DNA of 64,000 nt from Nocardioides sp. zg-1308 (GTDB lineage: Bacteria; Actinomycetota; Actinomycetes; Propionibacteriales; Nocardioidaceae). The DNA lies in the NCBI RefSeq assembly GCF_013155375.1, contig NZ_JABJQY010000002.1, positions 930,001 to 994,000 of the forward strand, read 5' to 3'. Made by a program: the position numbers and the translations under genes. This document shows, in pieces, positions 46,209 to 54,287 of the stretch. How positions within the stretch are numbered: the stretch's first letter is position 1; each line of letters begins with the position of its first letter. Under the pieces are notes generated by a model. It was not told where the DNA came from, did not search any database, and worked only from the letters and a program-made list of their open reading frames with translations.

Positions 46209-47446
46209 GACTCGTCGGGCTCCTGGGCGCCCTCGTCGACGCGGAGGACCGCCGCCTGGAACGCCGTCAGGATGTCGGAGTACTTCGGACCCTTGTAGGG
46301 CTGGACGGTGATGGCCTCCGCCCGGTTGGCGTAGATCTTGCCGATCTCGGCGTCGTTGAAGTACGGGTTGACCGCGTCGGTGATCTCAGGCGCGTCCTGG
46401 GCCTCGAGCTGGCTCGGGAAGGGGCCCTTGGCGGCGAACGCCTTGGCCTGCTGCTCCGGCGCGGAGAGCCAGGCGGCGATCTCCTTGGCCTTCTCGATGT
46501 TGTCGCCCTGCGCCGGGACGGTCAGGTAGGACCCGCCCCAGTTGCCGCCGCCGCCGGGGAAGACGTCGGCGATGTCCCAGCCCTCGACGCCCTCGGCGTT
46601 GCCCTCGATGATGCCGAGCATCCAGCCGGGGCAGAAGGTCGTGGCGAAGCCGTCGTTCTGGAACGAGGCGGTCCAGTCGTCGCCCCACTGCGCGAGCTGC
46701 GTCGACAGGGTGTCGGAGTGGCCCGTGACGTCGTCCCAGACCTTCTTGAGGTCGGGGTTGTCGGTCTGGATGGTGTTGTCGTCGGCCTCGAACGGGTTCT
46801 CGACCTGGTTGAGCATCGCCTGGCCGAGGGCCCCGGAGGAGTCGTACCACGCGGTGTCGGGCACCTTCTCAACGAACTCCTCGCCCAGGGCGAAGTAGTC
46901 CTCCCAGGTGCCCATCAGCTTGGCCACCTCCTCGCGGTCGGTGGGCAGGCCGGCCTTCTCGAAGAGGTCGGCGCGGTAGCACACGCCCTCGGGGCCGACG
47001 TCGGTGCCGTAGCCGATCATCTGGCCCTCGGAGTTGGTGCCCTTCTCGGCGACGAAGTCGAGCCAGCGGCCCTCCAGCTCCGGGTCGGTGAGGTCGGCGA
47101 AGGCGTCGCTCTCGGCCAGCACGGCGGCGATCGCGTCGCCCTCGATGGCCTCGATGTCGGAGAGTCCCGAGCCCGCGGCGAGCTTGGTGTAGAGGTTGGC
47201 CTTGGCGTCGTCCCAGGTGCCGACCTTCACCTGCTCCAGGACGACCTCGTCCTGCATCTCGTTGTACTCCTCGATGAGGCCCTCGTAGCCGAACTCGTTG
47301 AACGTCGCGACGGTGATCTTGGTCTTGCCGTCCGACGTGGTCGCGTCGTCGTCGCTGCCGCCGCACGCGGCCAACGTCGACGCGAGGGTCAGCGCCAACA
47401 GCGCGCTGGTGGCGAGCCGAGCTCGCCGGTTCCTGGATGTCTGCAC
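46169..47446 (-). CDS. cebE: Sugar-binding lipoprotein of an ABC importer (CebE-like)
   Basis: This extracytoplasmic solute-binding protein of about 425 residues has a signal peptide with lipobox TLAAC followed by GGSDDD. A CUT1-type binding fold begins with KITVATFNEFGYEGLIEEYNE. It captures a beta-glucoside or cellobiose at the cell surface. The second of two tandem GTG codons has AGGAG seven bases upstream. The gene is the first of the operon, downstream of a TTGACA/CATAGT promoter flanked by two LacI-type operators. Confidence 0.88.
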   Translation of the reverse strand: MQTSRNRRARLATSALLALTLASTLAACGGSDDDATTSDGKTKITVATFNEFGYEGLIEEYNEMQDEVVLEQVKVGTWDDAKANLYTKLAAGSGLSDIEAIEGDAIAAVLAESDAFADLTDPELEGRWLDFVAEKGTNSEGQMIGYGTDVGPEGVCYRADLFEKAGLPTDREEVAKLMGTWEDYFALGEEFVEKVPDTAWYDSSGALGQAMLNQVENPFEADDNTIQTDNPDLKKVWDDVTGHSDTLSTQLAQWGDDWTASFQNDGFATTFCPGWMLGIIEGNAEGVEGWDIADVFPGGGGNWGGSYLTVPAQGDNIEKAKEIAAWLSAPEQQAKAFAAKGPFPSQLEAQDAPEITDAVNPYFNDAEIGKIYANRAEAITVQPYKGPKYSDILTAFQAAVLRVDEGAQEPDESWEQFQADVAALG

Positions 47447-47518
47447 CACTGCACTCCTGCCGTCCTGCGGATCGCCGGGGCGAGGTGCCCGGCCGGGAAG
47501 GTGGACGGGAGCGGGGTG

Positions 47519-47532
47519 TGAGAGCGCTTCCA
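47519..47532 (-). promoter_or_regulatory. CebR-type operator O1
   Basis: The minus-strand sequence TGGAAGCGCTCTCA differs at two positions from the CebR consensus TGGGAGCGCTCCCA as I recall it. It lies about 73 bases before cebE and just downstream of the predicted transcription start, where a bound repressor would block elongation. Confidence 0.85.
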
Positions 47533-47548
47533 CTTTCGTCCGAGCGCC

Positions 47549-47578
47549 ACTATGGCGTGCGTCACACGGCAGTGTCAA
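47549..47578 (-). promoter_or_regulatory. Predicted housekeeping promoter of the ceb operon
   Basis: On the minus strand TTGACA (47573-47578) and CATAGT (47549-47554) are separated by 18 bases. This is a close match to a sigma-70-type promoter and lies between the two operators. Confidence 0.75.
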
Positions 47579-47607
47579 CGGGGCGCTGGCAAGTCGTGAC
47601 CCAATCG

Positions 47608-47621
47608 TGAGAGCGCTTCCA
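47608..47621 (-). promoter_or_regulatory. CebR-type operator O2
   Basis: This is an exact second copy of TGGAAGCGCTCTCA, 89 bases from O1 centre to centre and 30 bases upstream of the -35 element. The paired sites could allow cooperative binding or DNA looping across the promoter. Confidence 0.85.
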
Positions 47622-47700
47622 TAATCGTGCGCGTCCTCGTCCTCGTTGCGCGTGCATCCACGGCGCCCCGATCGGTCGTCGCGACCGCCCGGAAGACCGG

Positions 47701-49149
47701 TCAGGACCAGCGCAGCACGCCGTCGTCGAGCCGCGCGCTGCGCAGGGCGACGGCGTCGCGGACGTAGCTCTGCTTGAGCGTCCACGGCGCGACCGTGCCC
47801 TGGCGGGGCAGCGTGTGCACCACCCGCTGGACGTAGCCGGCGTCGAAGTCCATCAGCGGCACCTCACCGACCGACTCGTCGCGCACCGGGACCACTGAGC
47901 GCGTGCCGGTGGTCCGCATCCGCCGCAGCACCCGGACGACGTACTCGGCGACGAGGTCCGCCTTGAGCGTCCACGACGCGTTGGTGTAGCCGATGGTGAA
48001 GGCGAAGTTGGGCACGTCCGAGAGCATCATGGCGCGGTAGGCCATGGTCTCGTGCGGCTCGACGGTCTCCCCGTCCACGCTGAGCTCGGCGCCGCCGAAG
48101 ACCTGCAGGTTGAGCCCGGTGGCGGTGACCACGACGTCGGCCTCGAGGTGCTCGCCCGAGACCAGCCGGATCCCGGTCTCGGTGAACGCCTCGATGCGGT
48201 CGGTCACCACCGACGCGGTGCCCTCGGAGATCGCGGTGAACAGGTCGCCGTCCGGCACCAGGCACATGCGCTGGTCCCAGGGGTCGTACGTCGGGCGGAA
48301 GTGGGTGTCCACGGCGTAGCCCGGCGGGAGCAGGGCGACGTTGGCCTTGCGGACCACGCTCCGCACGAGGTCGGGGCGCTGCCGGCTGAGCCGGTAGAGC
48401 GCCGACTGCACCACGATGTTCTTCCAGCGCGTGACGGAGTAGGACGCCCGCTCACCGACCAGCGAGGTGAGGCGCCGCTTCACGGCGTCCCTGGCGGGGA
48501 CGGAGAGGACGTAGGTCGGTGAGCGCTGCAGCATGGTGACGTGGGCGGCGCCGCTCGCGGCGAGCGCCGGGACGAGGGTGACGGCCGTCGCTCCGGAGCC
48601 GATCACCACGACCCGCTTACCGGTGTGGTCGAGGTCGTCGGGCCAGTGCTGGGGGTGCACCAGCCGGCCACGGAAGCGCTCCTGCCCCTCGAAGCGCGGC
48701 GAGTAGCCCTGGTCGTAGTCGTAGTAGCCGCTGCACGCCCAGAGGAAGTCGGCCGTGAGTGTGCGGGTGGTGCCGTCGACCTCCACGGTGACGGTCCAGC
48801 GGGCCGTGCCCGAGTCCCACGCGGCGCGCGTGACGCGGTGCCCGTAGCGGATGTGGCGGTCGACGCCGAACTCGCGGGCGGTGTCGCGGACGTAGTCGAG
48901 GATGGACGCCCCGTCGGCGAGCGCGGTGTCGCCGCGCCACGGGCGGAACCGGTAGCCGAGCGTGTGCATGTCGGAGTCCGACCGCACGCCGGGGTAGCGG
49001 AACAGGTCCCAGGTGCCGCCGCTGGTCCCGCGGCGCTCCAGCACGGCGTACGACGTCCCCGGCAGGTCCTTGGCGAGGTGGGCCGCGGCGCCGATGCCCG
49101 ACAGGCCCGCCCCGATGATCAGCACGTCCACGTGCTCAGCGGTGCTCAC
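47701..49149 (-). CDS. Flavin monooxygenase (Baeyer-Villiger type)
   Basis: This 482-residue two-dinucleotide-domain flavoprotein has the FAD site IIGAGLSGIGAAAHL, the NADPH site VVVIGSGATAVTLVPAL and the Baeyer-Villiger fingerprint FRGRLVHPQHWPDD (FxGxxxHxxxW/P). It inserts oxygen next to a ketone or oxidises a soft heteroatom. The substrate is unknown. The GTG start is close behind GGAGG, so initiation may be leaderless. Confidence 0.85.
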   Translation of the reverse strand: MSTAEHVDVLIIGAGLSGIGAAAHLAKDLPGTSYAVLERRGTSGGTWDLFRYPGVRSDSDMHTLGYRFRPWRGDTALADGASILDYVRDTAREFGVDRHIRYGHRVTRAAWDSGTARWTVTVEVDGTTRTLTADFLWACSGYYDYDQGYSPRFEGQERFRGRLVHPQHWPDDLDHTGKRVVVIGSGATAVTLVPALAASGAAHVTMLQRSPTYVLSVPARDAVKRRLTSLVGERASYSVTRWKNIVVQSALYRLSRQRPDLVRSVVRKANVALLPPGYAVDTHFRPTYDPWDQRMCLVPDGDLFTAISEGTASVVTDRIEAFTETGIRLVSGEHLEADVVVTATGLNLQVFGGAELSVDGETVEPHETMAYRAMMLSDVPNFAFTIGYTNASWTLKADLVAEYVVRVLRRMRTTGTRSVVPVRDESVGEVPLMDFDAGYVQRVVHTLPRQGTVAPWTLKQSYVRDAVALRSARLDDGVLRWS

Positions 49150-49193
49150 ACCTCCGAGCGTAGGCGATCGGACCCGCGAATCGTAACTGGGAG

Positions 49194-49928
49194 TTACACG
49201 CTGGCGTGGAGCTCGACGAAGCGGGCCAGCAGCCGCACCGGCTCGGTCACCAGCGCCTCCCGCGCCGCGGACTTGAGGAGCTCCTGCTCGTGCGGCTCGT
49301 AGTAGCCGTGGGCGCTGTAGGCGTCGATGCGGTCGCAGATGGCGACGGCGTCGAGCTCGGGGTGGAACTGGGTCGCGTAGACGTTGCGGCCGATCCGGAA
49401 GGCGTGCACGGGACACGTGGCGGTGCCGGCCAGGAGCACCGCCCCCTCCGGCAGGCGCGCGACCGCCTCCTTGTGGCCGAGGTAGGCGGTGAACTCCGCG
49501 GGCAGCCCGCCGAAGAGGTCGTCCTGCCGGCCGGCCTCGGTCAGCCGCACCGGCAGCGCCCCGATCGGCTCGCCCCACCTCCGGTCGACGAGACCGCCGC
49601 GCAGCCCGCCGAGCACCCCGATCCCGTAGCAGGCGCCGAGGAAGGGGAAGTCCGCCGCGACCACCCGCTCGGCGAGGTCGCGCAGGTCGGCCTCGGCCTG
49701 CCGCTGCGCCGGCGTCTTGAGGTCGTCGGGGTCGGACACGTTGAACGGCCCGCCGCCGAGGACGATGCCGGACCAGTCGTCGAGGTCGACCTCCCCGAGC
49801 GGCCCCTGCTCGAGCCGGACCCGCACGAGCTCGTCGGCGCGCAGGCCGCACCCGGCCAGCACGGCGTCGTACTCCTGCTGGGCGACGTCGTCCTCGGCGC
49901 GGGTGCCGAGGAAGAGGAAGGGCTTCAT
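49194..49928 (-). CDS. Class I glutamine amidotransferase-like protein
   Basis: This 244-residue protein has the GATase nucleophile in FLGACYGIGVLGG (Cys) and the catalytic His-Glu in YATQFHPELD. It stands alone without a synthetase domain, like the GMP-synthase-type GATases that remove gamma-glutamyl groups. It is downstream of the CaiB-type gene with 16 bases between, so the two may be co-transcribed. Confidence 0.85.
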   Translation of the reverse strand: MKPFLFLGTRAEDDVAQQEYDAVLAGCGLRADELVRVRLEQGPLGEVDLDDWSGIVLGGGPFNVSDPDDLKTPAQRQAEADLRDLAERVVAADFPFLGACYGIGVLGGLRGGLVDRRWGEPIGALPVRLTEAGRQDDLFGGLPAEFTAYLGHKEAVARLPEGAVLLAGTATCPVHAFRIGRNVYATQFHPELDAVAICDRIDAYSAHGYYEPHEQELLKSAAREALVTEPVRLLARFVELHASV

Positions 49929-49944
49929 GACGTGTCCGTGCCCC

Positions 49945-51093
49945 TCACGCCTGGACGGCGGCGCCGCCGGCGATCAGCGCGTCGACGTCTCGGACGCCCC
50001 ACGCGGCGAGCGCCTCGCGGGTGTGCTCGCCGGGCCGCGGCGGGGGTGCGCCGAGGCTCGCGGGGGTGCGGGAGAAGCGCGGCGCGGGAGCCGGCTGGGT
50101 GACGCCTCCCGGGGCGACGAAGGTGCCGCGCGCGGCGAGGTGCGGGTGGTCGGGCGCCTCGGCGAGAGGTACGACGGGTGCGACGCACGCGTCCGTGCCG
50201 TCGAAGACCTCGGCCCACTCGGCCTGCGTCCGCTCCCGGAAGCGCCGGGTCAGGGCGCCGCGGATCGTGGCGTGGTTGGCCGGGTCGTCGCGGTCCGGCA
50301 GCTCCACGCCGATGCGGGCGACCAGGTCCGCCCAGAACTGCGGCTCGAGCGCCCCGACGCTGACGTGGCGGCCGTCTGCGGTCTCGTAGACGTCGTACCA
50401 GGGCGTGCCGCCGTCGAGCAGCCCCGAGCGCCGCCGGCCGGTGTCGAGGCCGATCGCGGCGAAGGTGGAGGCGATGGCGTTGAGGTGCGCGGTGCCGTCG
50501 ACGATCGCCGCGTCGACGACCTGGCCGCGGCCGCTGGTGCGCGCCTCGAGGAGCGCGGCGAGGACGCCGACGACGAGGTAGGTCGACCCGCCGCCGAAGT
50601 CGCCGAGCAGGTTGCCGGGGAAGTGCGGGCGGTCCCGGTCCTGGCCCAGCCCGTGGAGGGCGCCGGTGACGGCGACGTAGTTGAGGTCGTGGCCAGCGGC
50701 CCGGCTCCACGGCCCGTCCTGGCCCCAGCCGGTCATCCGGCCGTAGACCAGTCGTGGGTTGCGCGCGTGGCACTCGGCGGGCCCGAGGCCGATGCGCTCG
50801 ATCGCGCCGGGGCGCAGGCCCTCGACCAGCACGTCGGCGTGCTCGACCAGGTCGAGGACGGCCGCGACCGCCTTGGGGCGCTTGAGGTCCAGCGCGACGC
50901 TGGGCCTGCCGCGGTTGAGGAGGTCCTGGTCCCCCATCGCGAACATGCCGCCGCCGGGGCGGTCGACGCGGACCACGTCGGCGCCGAGGTCGGCCAGGAG
51001 CATGCACGCGTGCGGGCCGGGGCCGATCCCGGCGATCTCGACCACCCGCACGCCCCGTAGCGGACCGGTGCCCTGACCCAGCTCGTACGTCAT
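49945..51093 (-). CDS. CaiB/BaiF-type CoA transferase, alpha-methylacyl-CoA racemase-like
   Basis: This is a 382-residue family III CoA-transferase fold. It contains ADVLVEGLRPGAIERIGLG, GHDLNYVAVTGAL and LLGDFGGGS. The His and Asp of these last segments match the general acid/base pair of alpha-methylacyl-CoA racemase. It probably racemises 2-methyl-branched acyl-CoAs so they can enter beta-oxidation, fitting the many lipid genes in the window. Confidence 0.85.
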   Translation of the reverse strand: MTYELGQGTGPLRGVRVVEIAGIGPGPHACMLLADLGADVVRVDRPGGGMFAMGDQDLLNRGRPSVALDLKRPKAVAAVLDLVEHADVLVEGLRPGAIERIGLGPAECHARNPRLVYGRMTGWGQDGPWSRAAGHDLNYVAVTGALHGLGQDRDRPHFPGNLLGDFGGGSTYLVVGVLAALLEARTSGRGQVVDAAIVDGTAHLNAIASTFAAIGLDTGRRRSGLLDGGTPWYDVYETADGRHVSVGALEPQFWADLVARIGVELPDRDDPANHATIRGALTRRFRERTQAEWAEVFDGTDACVAPVVPLAEAPDHPHLAARGTFVAPGGVTQPAPAPRFSRTPASLGAPPPRPGEHTREALAAWGVRDVDALIAGGAAVQA

Positions 51094-51168
51094 GCGGCTG
51101 ATCATGGCACCGGGACTGTCGTCGGAGGACCGGGGTTTCACGGGGCGGTGGGCGGGAAGAACGCATCC

Positions 51169-51492
51169 ATGGACCAGGTCAACCTGACGCACGCGGCGTT
51201 CTCGGAAGCCATCCGCGACGTCCAGGACGCTGCGGCGCGGCTGCACCGTGACCGCGACCGGATCGACGACCGCGTGTCGGGATATCTCGGCAGCGGTTGG
51301 ACCGGGATCGCTGCCGACTCCTTCGTCGAGGCGTGGGCGGAGTGGAAGTCCGGCGCGACCGACGTGCTCGAGGGCCTCGTCGCGATGGGCGAGCTGCTCG
51401 ACGCCACCCAGAAGGACTTCATCCAGCAGGACGACGCCTCCGAGCAGGCCATGAACCAGGTTGCGGCCCGCATCGTCGATCGGCTGGGCTGA
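51169..51492 (+). CDS. WXG100-family protein (ESAT-6-like)
   Basis: This 107-residue helical hairpin has the turn motif SGWTGIAADSF (WxG) near the middle, flanked by two long amphipathic helices. WXG100 proteins are secreted by type VII systems, often as carriers of larger effectors. It is the first gene of a four-base-spaced set leading to a polymorphic toxin. There is no EccC or other secretion gene in the window. Confidence 0.85.
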   Translation: MDQVNLTHAAFSEAIRDVQDAAARLHRDRDRIDDRVSGYLGSGWTGIAADSFVEAWAEWKSGATDVLEGLVAMGELLDATQKDFIQQDDASEQAMNQVAARIVDRLG

Positions 51493-51495
51493 GCG

Positions 51496-51795
51496 ATGAC
51501 CGATGCCTTCGCCGTCGACCCCGACGAGCTCGACGCCGTGGTGGCCGACATCGCTCGCACCGAGCAGGCGCTGGAGACGTTGACCAACGACATCGAGCGG
51601 CAGATCGCCAGGCTGCACGAGACCTGGGAGGGGCTCGCGGCCGTCGCGCAGCGCGAGGCCCAGCAGGAGTGGGAGCAGGGGCTGCTGACCATGCGGCAGG
51701 CTCTCGCGGACCTGCGGGTCGCAGCGGCGCAGGCGAGCCGCAACTACGCCGAGGCTGCCGACACCAACCGCTCGATGTGGGAGGAGCTCGGATGA
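51496..51795 (+). CDS. Second WXG100-like protein
   Basis: This 99-residue helical protein has HETWEGLAAVAQ in the expected turn (WEG = WxG) between two amphipathic helices. It starts three bases after the first WXG100 gene and overlaps the toxin gene by four. The two probably form a heterodimer that helps export the downstream toxin. Confidence 0.8.
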   Translation: MTDAFAVDPDELDAVVADIARTEQALETLTNDIERQIARLHETWEGLAAVAQREAQQEWEQGLLTMRQALADLRVAAAQASRNYAEAADTNRSMWEELG

Positions 51796-53093
51796 GGATC
51801 GACGTCGACTCGGGCGGCTACGACTCCGCGGCCGACGCGCTCGTGGGCGGCAACACCGTCCTGGCGAGCGGCTACACCTCGCTCACCGGCAAGCTCGGCG
51901 GCTACTCCGCGATGGCCGGCGACGACACCACGTCGGAGGACTTCGTCCGCACCTACGACTCCGCGGCCGCCGACACTGTCGCCGCGTTCGCCGAGCTGAC
52001 CACCGCCTACGGCAACCTCGCCGTGCTCAGCAGCGCCAGCGGCGCCAACCACCGCGACGCCAACCGGAGCTCGGTCTACGCCCGCAACGCCCCCGCCGGC
52101 GACGAGCCCCCGGAGCCGCAGCCCGAGACCGTGTCGACGTACACCCCGCCCAGCTCGCTCGGCGGGGACAACGCCGACATGCCGGAGTTCTGGAACCTCA
52201 TCGTCGACCACCTCCAGGGCTACGCCTGGCCCAGCGCCGACACCGGAAAGCTGCGCGAGGCGGCGTCGGCCTGGCGCGACGCCGCCGGCGTCATCGACCG
52301 GGCGCCGTCCTACGCCACCGTGGCCTCGACGCAGCTGGGCGCACAGCGCTCCCCCGAGGTCCCCTACGCCAAGGCGGCGCTGCGCGACGTCAGCACCCAG
52401 GCCGGCGACCTGGCCGACCAGTGCCGCGAGCTCGCGACCGCCTGCGACGACTATGCCGAGCAGGTCGACCAGACGCGCCAGACGATCAAGGACCTCGTCC
52501 GCGACCTCGCCATCGAGATCGGCGCGACCGCTGTCGTGAGCGGCGTGCTCAGCGTCGTGACGTTCGGCGGCGCCGCAGCCGTGGGCGCCGGTGTCGCGAC
52601 GGCGCGGGCCATCTCGTGCGCGCGAAAGATCATCAGTGTCCTCGCCGCGTTGAAGGCATTCCGGGTCGTGGCCGTGATGGCCCGCACGCTGCCGAAGATC
52701 CGCGGGATCCGCACCGCGCTGAAGAAGTTCCAGAACATCCGGGCCGTGCGGCGTGCCGCGAAGAAGATCGACAAGCAGCTGTGGTCGCCGGGCAAGTGGA
52801 AGTCCAACCCCAAGAACGCCTACAAGCACTTCCAGAAGCACAAGGACGAGTTCCCCGGCGTCAACAACGCCAAGGAGTACGTCGATGCGGCGAAGAAGTT
52901 CATGACCGACCCTCCTGCGGGCACCTACACGCGGGTCCGCGAGCCAGGCGGCGACATCCTGCGCTACGACCCGAGGTCGGGGACGCTCGGCATCATGACC
53001 AAGGACGGCGTCATGAAGACGATGTTCAAGCCTGACCCTGCAAAGCTGCCGAAGAAGTTCTCGGACGTCTGGGACTATTTCCTCCATGGGTAG
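51792..53093 (+). CDS. Type VII-secreted polymorphic toxin with C-terminal putative nuclease
   Basis: This is a 433-residue protein. An N-terminal WXG-like helical domain (about 1-95) ends in the SGANHRDANRSSVY pattern seen in actinobacterial T7SS effectors. A Pro-rich link (100-120), a second helical domain (125-235) and a hydrophobic pre-toxin segment (240-275) follow. The Lys-rich C-terminus (about 335-433) has HFQKHKDEFPG, a KEYV segment, DILRYDPRSGTLGIM and DGVMKTMFKP. This order resembles BECR-fold RNase toxins of contact-dependent systems. That assignment is an inference, since no catalytic set is certain. Confidence 0.75.
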   Translation: MRIDVDSGGYDSAADALVGGNTVLASGYTSLTGKLGGYSAMAGDDTTSEDFVRTYDSAAADTVAAFAELTTAYGNLAVLSSASGANHRDANRSSVYARNAPAGDEPPEPQPETVSTYTPPSSLGGDNADMPEFWNLIVDHLQGYAWPSADTGKLREAASAWRDAAGVIDRAPSYATVASTQLGAQRSPEVPYAKAALRDVSTQAGDLADQCRELATACDDYAEQVDQTRQTIKDLVRDLAIEIGATAVVSGVLSVVTFGGAAAVGAGVATARAISCARKIISVLAALKAFRVVAVMARTLPKIRGIRTALKKFQNIRAVRRAAKKIDKQLWSPGKWKSNPKNAYKHFQKHKDEFPGVNNAKEYVDAAKKFMTDPPAGTYTRVREPGGDILRYDPRSGTLGIMTKDGVMKTMFKPDPAKLPKKFSDVWDYFLHG

Positions 53094-53346
53094 CGAGAAC
53101 AACTGCCGGGTCTGCGGCTACGACTGGGGCGAGCCCCCGTGGGGCGCTTCCGGGCAGGAACCGACGTTCTGGATCTGCCCCTGCTGCGAGGTCGAGGCGG
53201 GATACGAGGACGGAGACGTGGAGTCGTCGAAGGCCTACCGTGCCGCGTGGCTGGCCAAGGGTGCGCCGTGGTCCGACCCCGACGAACCGCACGACGGGCT
53301 GACCACCGAGGAGCGGCTCGCCCACGTGCCGCCTGGCTTCGAGTGA
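53086..53346 (+). CDS. Cysteine-rich CPCC-type protein, candidate immunity protein
   Basis: This 86-residue protein has CxxC in NCRVCGYDWGEPPWG and CxCC in WICPCCEVEAGYEDGD, which together form a probable zinc knuckle. A YRAAWLAKGAPW segment follows. The CPCC family is widespread and usually of unknown role. Its ATG lies inside the last codons of the toxin gene (8-base overlap), the usual place for the cognate immunity gene. The immunity role is inferred from position only. Confidence 0.7.
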   Translation: MGSENNCRVCGYDWGEPPWGASGQEPTFWICPCCEVEAGYEDGDVESSKAYRAAWLAKGAPWSDPDEPHDGLTTEERLAHVPPGFE

Positions 53347-53347
53347 C

Positions 53348-53674
53348 ATGAGCGTCACTCCTGACGATCCGTTCGTCGCTCACACCGGCAGCCCCGAGGC
53401 GGCGTCGCTGCTGCGCCGCAACCTCACGGCCATCGCGGACGAGAACCGTGGCACGGCCACGGGGCGCCTGGTGCGTGACGTGCTGGCCGGCCAGCGGGAT
53501 CTCGGCGACCTCGAGCACGACGCCGACTTCATGGCGCTGGTGCGCGGCGGGGTCCGCCAGTACGAGGACCACCTCGCCTCCCTCTCGCCCGAGGAGAAGG
53601 AGCGGCTCTACGCCGACGCACGCGAGCTCGCCGAGGTGGACACGTCCGACGGCGGCCCGGCACCCACGCGTTGA
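53348..53674 (+). CDS. Small helical protein of unknown function in the toxin module
   Basis: This 108-residue acidic, mainly helical protein contains LLRRNLTAIADENRGTATGRLVRDVLAGQRDLGDL and LASLSPEEKERLYADARELAE. I do not recognise a family. It starts one base after the CPCC gene stop and so belongs to the toxin operon. A chaperone, adaptor or second immunity role are possible. Confidence 0.6.
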   Translation: MSVTPDDPFVAHTGSPEAASLLRRNLTAIADENRGTATGRLVRDVLAGQRDLGDLEHDADFMALVRGGVRQYEDHLASLSPEEKERLYADARELAEVDTSDGGPAPTR

Positions 53675-54102
53675 TGACAACCGGGCCCTCCTCCGCGAGA
53701 CCTGAGACGTTGTACGCGCCTTCGCGGACGGTGAGGCCGATCTCGACGCGCTGCAGGCAAGACTCCAGTCCGTGATGGCCCTTCTCCAACGCACCGATGA
53801 CGCCGTGGGCGTGGCTGCGGTGCTGCACGACGTCGAGGGCGACCTCGAGCTCATCCGGTTCACTGTGTTCGGAGACGACGTCCGGCCGGCCGCGCTCCGC
53901 GCGCTCCAGCCGCTCATCCCGCACATCACCGGGCCGGTGCTTCCATCCCCGACGGCGACGTCGTCGCGTCGGTCGACACCGAGCACGGCGTCCTCATCGA
54001 CACCCCCGGCGGGTGGTCGATCCGGATTGAGGGCGATGGCACCTTGCACCGGCGTGAGTGTGGTGGGGGTAGTCCAGTGAGTTCCCGTTGCCTGTCGGGG
54101 TA
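53675..54102 (+). pseudogene. Broken gene remnant after the toxin module
   Basis: This stretch shows coding-like protein in pieces. DDNRALLRET is cut by a TGA at 53703-53705. The same frame continues as VVRAFADGEADLDALQARLQ and further helical sequence to HITGPV near 53940. After a one-base shift it reads IPDGDVVASVDTEHGVLIDT then WSIRIEGDGTLHRREC. A lost start, one stop and one frameshift suggest a decayed small gene, possibly another immunity gene. Its end runs into the family A repeats. No intact gene is visible between 53675 and 54287. Confidence 0.5.
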
Positions 54103-54194
54103 GTCCAGTGGGTTCCTGCTGCCTGTCGTGGTAGTCCAGTGGGTTCCTGCTGCGCGGAGACGAGTTCCGGGACAGAAGCTCACTGGACTACCCC
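54066..54194. repeat. 31-bp tandem repeat cluster with inverted end copy (family A)
   Basis: Units beginning GGGGTAGTCCAGTG (third copy GTGG...) start at 54066, 54097 and 54128, an exact 31-bp period. The shared tail is GGTTCCTGCTGCCTGTC with small changes. An inverted copy (CACTGGACTACCCC, 54181-54194) closes the cluster. The same unit occurs as an inverted pair at 30349-30415. Confidence 0.92.
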
Positions 54195-54252
54195 GCCCCG
54201 GCGGCGACGACAACAACCACCACCACGACAACCGCCACCGCCACCACCGGCT

Positions 54253-54266
54253 TGCAACTCGTTGCA
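54253..54266. promoter_or_regulatory. Candidate PadR operator
   Basis: TGCAAC-TC-GTTGCA is a perfect 6-bp-arm palindrome 21 bases before the padR start, overlapping a possible promoter (TTGCAA and TAGGTC). PadR-type repressors usually autoregulate from such sites. Confidence 0.65.
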
Positions 54267-54287
54267 TAGGTCGGCCACACTCCTCCC

